A DNA stretch of 64,000 bases, taken from contig JAGYXB010001414.1 in assembly GCA_022495005.1 (NCBI GenBank), positions 372,001 to 436,000 of the forward strand, written 5' to 3'. Both the position numbers and the translations under genes were made by a program. Within the stretch, counting starts at the first letter, position 1. Each line of letters opens with the position of its first letter. Origin of the DNA: Rhyacophila brunnea. Taxonomy: Eukaryota > Arthropoda > Insecta > Trichoptera > Rhyacophilidae. Below are positions 34,119 through 44,805 of the stretch, piece after piece. The notes beneath the pieces were generated by a model. That model searched no databases. It worked only from the letters and a program-made list of their open reading frames with translations, and was not told where the DNA came from.

Positions 34119-34566
34119 AATAATTGCAACAAAGTTTAACTATTGGCCTTTTTAATACCTGCTCATCAGCGCTCTTCGAAATCAAGCTACTTTGGCAATC
34201 GGTTTTTGTTTATTAAATCAGTACCTACTACTTTAATTACTAACCGACGTCAGGGGTTTCACCAATATTTGTATGATGTAACTTACTTGAAATTGCTAAT
34301 AATTTTATTAAAATTTAATTTAAAATTAAATTTAATTTTATTAAATTGCTAATTATTATAAAGAGATAGGCACATTATGCATTGCTAAGACATACCCTGA
34401 ACTACTGAAAATAGCTTTTACCGCTCTTTTACCATTTTGTACCTCATATATTATTTGTAAACGGAGTTTTTCTACTGAAAAATAAAACAATAACACACGA
34501 GAAAACTGTTTTCATTGAAGAGGAATAAATTGAGAGACTCTATGTCGAGTAATGCAAAACCCTTAA
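34119..34566. other. No recognised element
   Basis: Contains a short palindromic AT tract, AAATTTAATTTAAAATTAAA, near 34311-34330. Nothing else is supported. Confidence 0.45.
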
Positions 34567-35425
34567 TTTCATATAACGGAACCTATTGGGTAAACGCTGA
34601 GTTAGACGCGTCACTGCGGATGATCATCCGTAATTGAATATGCAGGCGTTCATCTTTTGTTTACACGTGTCACTGAAAGTGAAATACACAATTTATTTAT
34701 CCAAAATGGCAACAACTGAAATTATGCTTCCGGTTGAAATTCAAACAATTTGTGATTGTTTGTTATATTATGAATGCAGAAATTTCATCGAGAGAAAGAG
34801 GAATAGGAAAAAGAGTCGTTGGTGGATAACACCATAGACTAATATACTAATATACATGGGTAATGCGAGTAATGCGACCACAGAACAGATAATAAATAGA
34901 ATACCGATATGCTATATTCAACACGCCGCATGTTGATGCAGTGTTTTGAATGTGTGAGTGTCCTACGAAAAATCAAGCACGCATTATGCACGTGCAATAG
35001 TGTGTGTAATACACCAACATTAAATGAGCGTAAATCCATAAACCGAGAGCAGTTTTCAGTATTCGATGTAAAAAGTATTCTTGACACGTGTGTAAGTTTA
35101 ACCCGGGTTCTTCCTTACTCGAGTCGGATACCTGCTATCGCCTTACCCGTTATGTATTTCAGTTCCCATTATTTCTCAGTTCCCTGAATGCGACGTAATA
35201 TCATGGGGAATATGATATGATGACAGTACTCAGGGGCGCATGCACATGCGCAGAACTTTTGGAATCATCCGCAGTGAACATAAAATGATCAAAAAGTAGG
35301 AACTTCATTCACTTTTGATTCCGGATGATCACTTTCGATGATTCGTTGATGAATGTACGTTTACACGGGTCTCTGGGGATGATTCCTCTGCGATGATCGT
35401 CAAAAGTGAATCATGTAAAAGGGAC
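34567..35425. mobile_element. Possible PIF/Harbinger-type element remnant
   Basis: The left part carries GGGTAAACGCTGAGTTAGAC then GGATGATCATCCG. The right part carries GTTTACACGGGTCTCTGGGG and repeated ATGATC/GATTC words, partly complementary. The only readable coding piece is the short N-terminal fragment at 34706. Termini and duplication are not firmly placed. Confidence 0.4.
34706..34837 (+). pseudogene. Possible Harbinger transposase N-terminal fragment
   Basis: The ATG at 34706 opens MATTEIMLPVEIQTICDCLL and ends RNRKKSRWWITP followed by a stop. A basic KKxRWW-x-x-P motif near the start is typical of PIF/Harbinger (HARBI1-like) transposases before the catalytic domain, but the fragment has only 43 residues and the catalytic region is absent. 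It could be a coincidence. Confidence 0.4.
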
Positions 35426-35935
35426 AGGTAATTATTTTTTTATGAAAGTGCATGATTTGATATACCCATTTAATAAAATAAGTATGTACATGCAAAGAAG
35501 TCGGTATGGCGAATAGAGGTCACGCATCGTAATATTTAAAAAATATTTCAGTCCGAGCGTCGATTGCAATGTTACAATATCGCGCGACAAGGTGTATGGT
35601 ATGTCACCTAATTATAATATTGATTATGTCGTCAATATTCACCCTTGAATCTCGAACGTCCGTGTGGCGAATTGTAATTTTTTATCAGCCGGACATGCGT
35701 GGGGCATATTGTATTAGGCTACAGTGATAATAATTAGTGTTATAAAGAAGACGTTGAAGAAAGCCATTTCTACTGGGGCTTAGCCTAAACATGTTAAAAC
35801 GTTGAGTCATGTGGATCTATTCTAACTGTGTAGCACCATAACAAGTTTTTGTTATTTTTCTGGATTCGAGATAGCAACACTGTATTACGGATGTATTCTG
35901 TGTGCAAAATAGTAGTACATATTAAATAACTGGTA
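35426..35935. other. No recognised element
   Basis: Non-coding; contains a GTCGTCAATATTCACCC patch of unknown meaning. Confidence 0.45.
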
Positions 35936-36088
35936 AAGGTAAATCATTCTACAGTGGCACCGTAGGCCTTTCGCGTTTGTATTGGAATTGTTTTCTGCAA
36001 TGCCTGATTTAATGCTAACAAACAACACCACTACAACTGCAAGTCGCTTTTTCCTTGCCCATGGTGCCACTGTAGAATGATTTACCTA
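35936..36088. mobile_element. 153-bp TA-flanked MITE
   Basis: GGTAAATCATTCTACAGTGG followed by CACC on the left is matched by GGTGCCACTGTAGAATGATT followed by TACC on the right, a perfect 24-base inverted repeat. TA flanks both sides (35934-35935 and 36089-36090). Confidence 0.75.
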
Positions 36089-36090
36089 TA

Positions 36091-36620
36091 GCACGGCGTT
36101 AAACGAATCGTTAAGTTGTTATTCATGTTTCACACTTTGTACAAACTTGCGCTTGTAAATTTGTGGAAAATATTGTGTACAGAGGCAGACACCCTATGTC
36201 CTTACCTACTAGCGGAGGTCGTGACAACCGTAGATTTTTTTATATCATTATAATATCATAATATTATAAATGTACAAACTCTAATCTCCCTTCAATAATT
36301 AATGTCGCCATTCTCTTTAATAATAAATATCAGGATAAACATGTATTATCCTACAGTTGGCAAGATTGCGTGCATGAATCAAATAAGTTTGGAAGCTTCA
36401 GAATTGTGATGATTTATTGCGCGCAAGTAAGATTATTTTCGATCTGCGCCTGCGCAGTAGAGCGTTAGAGGTGAACATGCCGGTAAAAAAACGAACTACT
36501 CACTTTAAGCTTTACCGATTTTCAATACGACCTGTCAGATAGTAGTATAAAATGACAACATCGCGTCTCGCTTATTCTTAAAGAATGAGTTCGGAGAGAC
36601 AGTGAGCACTTTTACGTGTT
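36091..36620. other. No recognised element
   Basis: AT-rich non-coding with no bounded repeat. Confidence 0.45.
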
Positions 36621-36845
36621 GCCGCGTTGACACGGTCCAAGTACGATCCAAGTACACTTGGACCGAGTGCCATCCAAGCGCACTCGTATGAGTGATCTTC
36701 ATACTGATTATTCCTATCCAAGCTAACTTGGATGAGTATGACGCGGTCCGAGTAGCTTGGATAGGAATAATTAGTATGAAGCCGTCGCTTGGATGGCACT
36801 CGGTCCAAGTGTACTTGGATCGTACTTGAACCGTGTCAACGCGGC
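36621..36845. mobile_element. 225-bp foldback (almost entirely palindromic)
   Basis: GCCGCGTTGACACGGTCCAA at the left is complementary to the right end TTGAACCGTGTCAACGCGGC. The arms continue through ACTTGGACCGAGTGCCATCC to the middle, leaving a spacer of a few tens of bases. Internally it is built of CCAAGTA/TACTTGG words. Open frames on the minus strand follow from this repetitiveness and are not genes. Confidence 0.8.
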
Positions 36846-37200
36846 TTATATATAAACAGTAATTGTCATGATAGTTTAAAATAAGCACGATTGCCGACAG
36901 TAATTCCATGCACGTGTACAGGCGCTATCATGATTGAATCGAACAGTAAGAGGATATTTTCCAAATATCTAATTAAAGTGGTTTTAAGAATCCATGGATT
37001 AATACAAATACAACAAGAGTTTACATTAAATTATAAGATTTTTGTTTATGAATTTATTGAGTTGTTACACTCAGGTGCAAATAAAGGTTGCTCGCATCGG
37101 AGTATCAGTAACAACCAAAGAGATTAGGAGTCCAATCTCTTTGATAACAACCGATATTATCAGGTTTGTAGTTGTATCGAAATGCCACTGTGAATGTTCC
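36846..37200. other. No recognised element; small hairpin at 37119
   Basis: AAAGAGATTAGGAGTCCAATCTCTTT forms a 26-base hairpin at about 37119. The open frame at 36891-37127 has no family motif. Confidence 0.4.
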
Positions 37201-37760
37201 TTGACATAACGTCATAATAATATGTGTTAGCGATAGTGCCCATAGAACACGTCGAGCGGGTGAGGTCCGCGTATGAAGCGTTTATTCATAACCATAATCA
37301 CACGTCTCATGCCGCGCATTACCCTTCACCTATGTAATAAGCGGCCCAAGCAGCACAAAATAATTATTGTTACAGCGCCTCTCATAACAAAGCAATAAAA
37401 ATATTATATTATTTCGGGGCTTGTAATTAATATTTACGACGACATTATTCAACCAGCGATAAACTGGACACGCAATAAAATTAAACAATGATTCTCTGTT
37501 ATTAAATAATTGCTTTTCGCCCGTCGATCGACGACGCCTCGAGCAGCGTGATTTTGGTAGCCGTGTTCAATGAATGGACTTCTTTGTATTTCCATTAAAT
37601 CGTATCGCCAAGAAGCGAAAAACGGTGACTCATGCGGCAGGCGGGACACAAGGCATCGTCAAGTCCAGTGTGCGCTGGCGTATTTGATTACGTTGTATTT
37701 TCGATGATTTACGCGCCACTTGTAGAAATTTTGCGCGAGCGCCGCACTCGCTGCGTCAAT
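37201..37760. other. GC-richer island of unknown role
   Basis: This tract is clearly richer in CG dinucleotides than its neighbours (CGTCGAGCGGGTGAGG, CCCGTCGATCGACGACGCC, GCGCGAGCGCCGCACTCGCTG). No exon, terminal repeat or tRNA was recognised. It could be a promoter, a conserved non-coding element or the edge of an unannotated gene. Confidence 0.35.
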
Positions 37761-39780
37761 GGGCTTTATGCCTTAAAGTTAAACCGTATTTAGCAATAAA
37801 AATATGCAACACTTCTTTATATTGGTATAAACTTATTCTGTCATAATTATTATATTATTTTATATCTCTGTTAATCAGTCGTCATTTTATGACAAGCAAA
37901 CACAATTATTATTTGTTAGGCGTTTCAATATGTACTAAAGAACCTTGATTAGGTGTTGAATTTTAAATAGGTAGGTAATTAATTATTAATGTGAACTTTT
38001 CTCATAAATGATTCTATATGTATAATACCTATATGATTGACAATTATTTATCTAATCTTTGTCAGTTTGATATTACGTCATAAACTTGACCTACGACTCT
38101 ATGAAAGTAGTTGACCAGTGCAGCCATTGAATTATGTGAAACTGGTCAACTAATAAAAAATCTTATAGTACCTAGTTAATTTATTGATATATTAATAATA
38201 ATAATTATGTAACGTTCATCAAATTTAATAAACGTATGTACTATTTTTTAGTGCTAAATGATACTTCTATTGATTTAATTATTTGACAAGGTAAATAATA
38301 ATTGCGATGCATCTTCCGGAACAAAATTATAATGAATTCTTATTATTAAACATTCATTTTCAAATTAACAACTGCATGTCGGAAAATTATTATTTTTATT
38401 AGTTACCTAGTTGATGTTCTTGAAAAGTTAACGGACATTAATTATTTTTTGTGGATTAAGTATGTTAGTTATGCAAATTTGTAATATAAAAATATGTTCT
38501 ATTTGCGAAATTATCTATGAAACGTATGTACCTACACATACTTTCAGAGGTTATTCGCTTGTTTTGAGAAATGAGTTTTGTTTGAGGACATTCATCTTTT
38601 TTAGTCCACCTTATTGGCTTTGCACATTCATACAAAAAATCTTAAATTTGAATGGTAAGGTTCTTTAAATCAGTATTTTAGCCAAAAACCAAACTTTTTT
38701 ATCCGACGGCACACTGGGGAACTGGAATCCGTTTCGAGACACATCAAATAAAAATCGCTTCAAAAAGATACGTAGGTACCTAATTTGTTTATCAACATAT
38801 TATGCAAGATAGATAAACAAATACGAAATGACGATCACAACGGCAAAAGAGATTTAATGACCGTAGCTAGTAGACCTAGTAGTAGCTAGTCGAGAATATT
38901 GACTGCAAACCGAAATCTATAATGCTGACAATTCTAGCTCAGAAAATAAGGCGTTTTGCACAGGATCGTTTTTAAAGTCTATTATTTTTTCCACTATGAC
39001 CGTCGTATTTTGCGAATGGATTGCTGGCCCATATTGCTGGCTATATTTGATAATCAAATTATGGACAATTATGCAGTGAGGTTTTCTACAGTCTTCTGAA
39101 ATTTTGACAAAGTTTTCACGGCACATCTAGAACCTCTCGCAACACACAGTCTGGCAGACACTGATTTACATGAAAATTGGCGTTATAACTGAGTATAATA
39201 TTCATTTTGGCAAAAAGGGCAACAGTGTGGCGCCTCCGACTATCATCCATCTTCCCAGCTCATGCCATCATTCGGTAATTCTAAAGCGAAGGCCGGCCGT
39301 AAGCCTCCTCGGAAATCACAAAGAAACGGGTTGGGCCAATGGACTGTTTCAATTTTTTTTTAAAACATATAGTGAACATTACAAAATATTAATTTAATAC
39401 GTTCACAACATGACATTTAGAAACAAAGAAATATTATTAAAACACTATTATATAAAAAAAGATCGTGGCTCTGCTAGAAATTACATCAGTAGTCCCCATT
39501 AGTCTCTAAAAAATTTCTTGACCCATCCTTAGCTTGACATAATATTTTACGTCAGCTGCTCAGAGTCGCGAACGGCTTTAGAAGAAGGCATTCACCTATC
39601 ACAGATTTATCAGGTGATTCAGAACTATTGAAGTTTATAGACTAAAATAGTCTTTTATTAGACTGAGATGCATCAAGATTACACTTTATACGTGTGACAT
39701 ATTATCAAAATAGTGACAGCATAACAAAAATAAATGATATACAAAAACAAAAGAAAGCAGATTTGAAAACAGAACACAAC
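37761..39780. other. Largely repeat-free, no recognised gene
   Basis: AT-rich. TTGACCAGT and ACTGGTCAA at 38111 and 38143 form a small hairpin. The minus-strand open frame at 38917-39126 (69 residues) and the plus-strand frame at 39170-39397 show no motif I recognise. Confidence 0.4.
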
Positions 39781-40101
39781 AGCGTCGTATCCTTAAAAGC
39801 AGTGCTGCCAACTGTGTAACTAACTATAGTAGACTATGTAATTTTTTGTTTCACAATTTAGAGTTTCCTGCGGAAACATGCGTGCGTGCTGCCTTATCTA
39901 CTGTTTCAATTGGTTGGTTCATAAATTACCATTTGTCTAGACACGCTGATCTCTTGACTACTTTGTTTTGGGTACGGTAGTCCGTCCAGCGGTATTAGGT
40001 TCAGTTGTTTGTTATCCATTTTGTATTTCACAACTTTTAGCTTAGCTCACTTGTTGATACGTTTTGTTAGACATCCATTTCGGCTGTTTTTTTCTTTTTC
40101 A

Positions 40102-40173
40102 TGTCACGAGCGGATAACGTAATGGACCTCTTTATGGAGGCACCAGTCCATCAGATGGAGATCCGTTACGCTG
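40102..40173 (+). CDS. Candidate 5' coding exon, unknown gene
   Basis: ATG at 40102 opens MSRADNVMDLFMEAPVHQME then IRYA, ending at a good donor GCT|GTAAGT at 40174. Upstream, TTCAGTTGTTTG near 40003 could be an initiator. With only 24 residues and no recognised family, this is a splice-signal-based guess. An open stretch near 40253-40350 (PPVRKRIDVEKPMFRAVRSK) is another unrecognised frame. Confidence 0.25.
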
Positions 40174-41370
40174 TAAGTCTGATCTATACTTTCTCATACA
40201 GTAGGTTTGTATTTTGACCATCAGATACTCACCGGAAAAATCCGATTGAAACTCAGTTGTCCGGAAAGACCTCCGGTGCGTAAACGAATCGACGTCGAGA
40301 AACCGATGTTTAGGGCCGTCAGATCGAAAGAAAAAGTGGCGATACTTCTTTGATGGCCCTATCGATAGTTACCACTTGTGAACGTCCGATATAAATAATA
40401 TGTGAAATGTAGTTTGTGCGGTGTGACAAATAATAGTGGCTGGGGTTGGTGGTCATGTTTGCGACCCGACTAAAACTTTTTAGTACCTACGTACTATCGA
40501 AAACCTATATAAGAAACGTAAAGACGCCTATCGAATATAATCGATACTAGCGGCCGGAAACTATTCCCTATATGAGCAAATATGAAGTAGTGTGAGACTT
40601 GCTATGTGCAACTATTATTATGTAACTATATAAGTATATAAGTTATGTAGGAACTATTTACCCAGTGTTAAATTAATTTGTTTTAATAATCTCAGCGAAT
40701 ATTTAATAATAAGAGTGATATTATTGTACTTACATAATATTTTAAAATTGGAATAATCTCTCATTCTAATTTAATATATTCACGTAAAAATCGTTTGACG
40801 TATAAATACTTACAATATACTCATTGTCATTAGCAAAAAAAGGGACAGTAGAAAGAAAACAGTTGTTATATTATTTGGTACTTATATATTAATATAATAA
40901 TAATTTAACACGTGTGTGCATTATTGTATACTAAATTCCTGAAAAGACGCGAAAGGAAGCACAAATGATGCAAAAATTGTTCGCATTGACCGATATTTCA
41001 CTTAGTTTTGTCCATAGAGGTATTAAATAAAGTTTTGTCGAATGTGCGAAATTATTGCACATTCTGTTTATTGGACGATGCGACGTGAACAGACTAACTT
41101 TTGCTTACATGCGTAAATAATTATTACTCAATCCAATACAATATTATTTCTGATTCAAGTTGGTGTCTGGTACCTTTATGAAAATATTATTTTATATTCT
41201 ATATTATGTAGTAGGGGGCATTAATTTTTTTACATAAAATTTTGATGTATGATATGTTATTAAATACGATGTCCTCTTTGGTCGTATCTATGTTGTGATT
41301 ACCTCATTTGAGTCTATGTTCGAATTAATGTAATATCTACCTACCTACTCTTTATTTTCTGCGCATATAC
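40174..41370. other. No recognised element
   Basis: AT-rich non-coding except the unassigned open stretch near 40253-40350. Confidence 0.4.
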
Positions 41371-41749
41371 ACGTGCCCCCGAAAAGAGGGGGGGATGACA
41401 GGGCTCATGGGGGGGGGGGGTTGTAGGCGTGGCGAGTTAGCCAGATAAGTGAGATAAACAAATATCACAATTTTTCTCTAAGTAGTACAAAAAAGTTATT
41501 TTATTACAAGGGTATAATCATTTAAAAATATGTTGTGTGATACAATTTTTAAGTATTGTATTATTATATCAATACTCAACAACTCAATAATTTAAGTGGA
41601 TGTATTAAAACATGCAAATAATCGCTAAAAATAATACCTACCCTAAACTGTACCTCGAACATCGTTTGGGATATGCTACTGTAGAGTATCACACCGCCTT
41701 TAACCTTAGAAATAGGTAGGGGGGCCCGCATCAGAATGTGAGGACCATG
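41371..41749. mobile_element. hAT-type MITE, CATGG family, copy 4
   Basis: It contains GATGACAGGGCTCATGGGGG, AGATAAGTGAGATAAACAAA, TAGAGTATCACACCGCCTTT and TAGGTAGGGGGGCCCGC, and ends ATGTGAGGACCATG. Its left end (ACGTGCCCCCGAAAAGAGGG) is diverged and the flanks agree only weakly (about 4/8), so it is the oldest copy. Confidence 0.75.
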
Positions 41750-41972
41750 GTAGTAACTAGTACACGTCAGCTGTTGCAAACATGAGACTTCGGATAAACG
41801 AACGTAAAGCAACATACATTCTACCTCTCTACAGTGCAACAAATGATAATAGCAGCCTTATTGTTGGCGGCGATGCTTTGTAAACTGTGGATTCATTTGT
41901 TTATCTACAGTCTTTTTCACAAACACTAATAACACAAGAAACTAAATAAATTGCTGGATCAACCACGCCAAC

Positions 41973-42365
41973 ATGTACTATTTTTATACAAGGAAAACCA
42001 AAACAACTGTATATAAAACTCTCGTGCACCCAGTATTAACGTCTGGATCAGAATACTGGAGACTCAGCAAACGGGATGATAGAAATATGAATATCTTTGA
42101 AACGAGAGTATTGAAAAGAATGTGTGGGGCTGTTCAAGAAGATAGCATTTGGAGGTCAAGGTATAATGAGGAGCTTTACATATTTTATGGGGGCGAAAAG
42201 ATCACGTGGCATATGAAAATGCAGAGACTGTGCTGGATCGGTCACGTGCATAGAATGCCGAAGGATATGATAGCAAGGCGGTCTATATTGTATACAACTC
42301 CCGATGGAAAGAGAAAACTGAGATGGGTCAAAGCGGAGTGTGCCAAGACCCGCCGAGGGTTGTAG
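41973..42365 (+). pseudogene. RTE-like LINE fragment, reverse-transcriptase tail
   Basis: A 130-codon open frame matches the C-terminal tail of insect endonuclease-reverse transcriptases. It has TTVYKTLVHPVLTSGSEYW, then NIFETRVLKRMCG, then WIGHVHRMPKDMIARR and KRKLRWV. It is the same region as the fragment at 8148-8720 but less disrupted. The polymerase core and endonuclease are absent, so it is a 5'-truncated, inactive copy. The ATG at 41973 is simply internal. Confidence 0.8.
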
Positions 42366-42586
42366 TAGTGCCATAAATGATAATACACAGTATGTTCTAA
42401 ACTGCGTTATGAACACATGAAAGTTTATAAAATATTTAGAGCGGTCCGGGCCCAATGACCCTCTTCTGTGCACGCCTGTTGGAGATGGAATCATTATTTA
42501 TATTATAAGCCAACTTTGTAGCAACTCTACCAGATCAAATAACACTTTGTGAAAGGGGAAAAATTCGTCAAAACTAATTACCTTAA

Positions 42587-43902
42587 GGGGGGACATGCTC
42601 GTCGAAGGTCAAAATTGAGTTTTTATTGTATTTTCAAACCATGATCATGGACAATCCTTAAACGTTATAGATAATCTAATTATATAATTTTGAAGCCTTA
42701 TTATCCTTTATAGTTATTTTAAACATTTGATGACTGCATAAAGTATTTTTGTTACATAAAATAGTATTCTTTTAAACCTCGCTCTAATTTTTTAGAATAT
42801 AGTCATATTTCGGTACATAACTGTGCAGTGGTGTTAAGATTTTTTACATTTATTAATTTTTAAACGCATTTATAAAACCATTAGCATAATTTATTATGAG
42901 ATAATTGTTGTAAAATATTCACGATAAAAAATTATATTGATAATCTCTGTGATCCCAATTTTGACAAGAATTAGGCATTTTATTATTCAAAAAATCGGCA
43001 AGATTAACACATTCGAAGATGATTCTAAAGATACATATTATAAGCCATGTCTTTGACCATTCAAGTGTGATAAACATCTTATTAATAATGATTGCTTTAT
43101 AATAATTATTGACCTAAGAATAAGGTAGTGTTTTTTTGAAATACGCCATTTCTTTTGTCATTCCTAGTGTTAAGCTACAACATACGGCCGTAGCCATAAA
43201 TTGACAAACTATAATTAAAGTAGGGAGTAAAATTATGTTAACGCGCGTGTTTGAACATGTACCTAACCGATTTTTTTTTATTTTTTTTAAACGGTACATG
43301 TTCAAACACGCGCGTCAATATCATTTTACTCCCTACTTCAATTATAGTTTGTCAATTTATGGCTACGGCCGTATGTTGTAGCTTAACCACTGGGGAATGA
43401 CAAAAGAATGGCGTATTTCAAAAAACACTACCTTATTCTAGCATTTAAATGACCAAATCATGCCGATAGAATAATAAACCTAATTCTTGTCAAAAGGATC
43501 ACCTTTAGAATCATCTTCAAATGTGTTAATCTTGATTTTTTGATCAATTTTTGTAATTTTTTATCGTGAATATTTTACAAAAATTATCTCGTAATAAATT
43601 ATGCTTATGGTTTTATAAATGCGTTTAAAAATTAATAAATGTAAAAAATCTTAACACCACTGCACAGTTATGTACCGAAATATGACTATATTCTAAAACA
43701 TAGAGCGAGAGGTTTAAAAGAATACTATTTTATGTAACAAAAATACTTCATGCAGTCATCAAATGTTTAAAATAACTATAAAGGATAATAAGGCTTCAAA
43801 ATTATATAAATAGATTATCTACAACGTTTAAGGAGTGTCCAGGATCATGGTTTGAAAATACAATAAAAACTCAATTTTGACCTTCGACGAGCATGTCCCC
43901 CC
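42587..43902. mobile_element. 1.3-kb foldback element in a TTAA site
   Basis: GGGGGGACATGCTCGTCGAA at the left is repeated inverted at the right. The two arms remain complementary for roughly 600-690 bases each up to a centre near 43275, where GAACATGTACCTAACCG faces CGGTACATGTTC. The first 80 bases of the arms differ at only two or three positions. The left arm has about 80 extra bases near 43010-43100. TTAA flanks both sides (42583-42586 and 43903-43906), as in piggyBac- or Kolobok-type insertions. No coding sequence. Confidence 0.88.
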
Positions 43903-43906
43903 TTAA

Positions 43907-44805
43907 TGAACGCCTGACTTATTGTTCTGGTGCGTTTATGTTTATTAATTGTGTGCAGTGAGTTTGAACGAGAACCGGTCCTTTCAACGTAGTATGGTAA
44001 AGTGAGTTTGATTGTAAAAAATCTCATAAAAAGGGCATAGGATTTTCTGTAACATCATTGAATACCCGTTGTATTAGGCAAGACATATAACATCTATATT
44101 ATTTGCTTGTAGGTTCCGTGGAAAATGTATTTGATAATTCATGTACAATATAAATATTCTAGTTATATGTATTTAAGATAAATGGTACCTATGTATATAA
44201 CTGCTGTACTATAATAGGCTACGAGCACAGAACAGGCACACAAATTTCCACTACGAATTTGACAAAAACATTCATAATTTGTTTAATTATATTCTCTTAA
44301 AGCCAAGCATCGTAAAATGCTTCCGCCCTTTGATGCATATAGAAACACCGACACTGCGTTGAAGTACTGCTAACAATTGACGGCCATGGGCCACACAATG
44401 CGTATGTCGCTCCTATACATTTTCCTTGCGTGGTCCAATGTGAAAAAGTCACAATTTCTTACACTTTGTTTGTATAAATCTGATCCATATAGTAAAAACA
44501 TTCAAATGCAATTTTATTTACTAGGAGTATTACATAGGTATTAAAATATCACAGTTTCCAAGATTTCAAGCAGCTATAAATAATATTATAATTGTTCAGA
44601 AAAAATACTGAGGTTTTTATGATTATTATAAGAGTGAGATAGATTTTGAAGTTCCATTACTGACTTCAATTGTATACTCCAAGTTAACCACGAATAAATA
44701 ATTAAAGTAATCAACATCAAATTCGAAAGGGCGATATTTTGCGCCTGTATTTCCGAATGACGTTACTGACAACAACAATTTGAAAAATAATGCACTGAAA
44801 CAAAT
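43907..44805. other. No recognised element
   Basis: AT-rich spacer ending in AAAT (44802-44805), the left flank of the next transposon. Confidence 0.5.

Noticed and set aside
36535..36909. 124-residue minus-strand open frame
   Set aside because: It coincides with the palindromic CCAAGTA element; openness comes from its repeated units.
42156..42494. 112-residue minus-strand frame
   Set aside because: Shadow of the RTE-like reverse-transcriptase tail on the plus strand.
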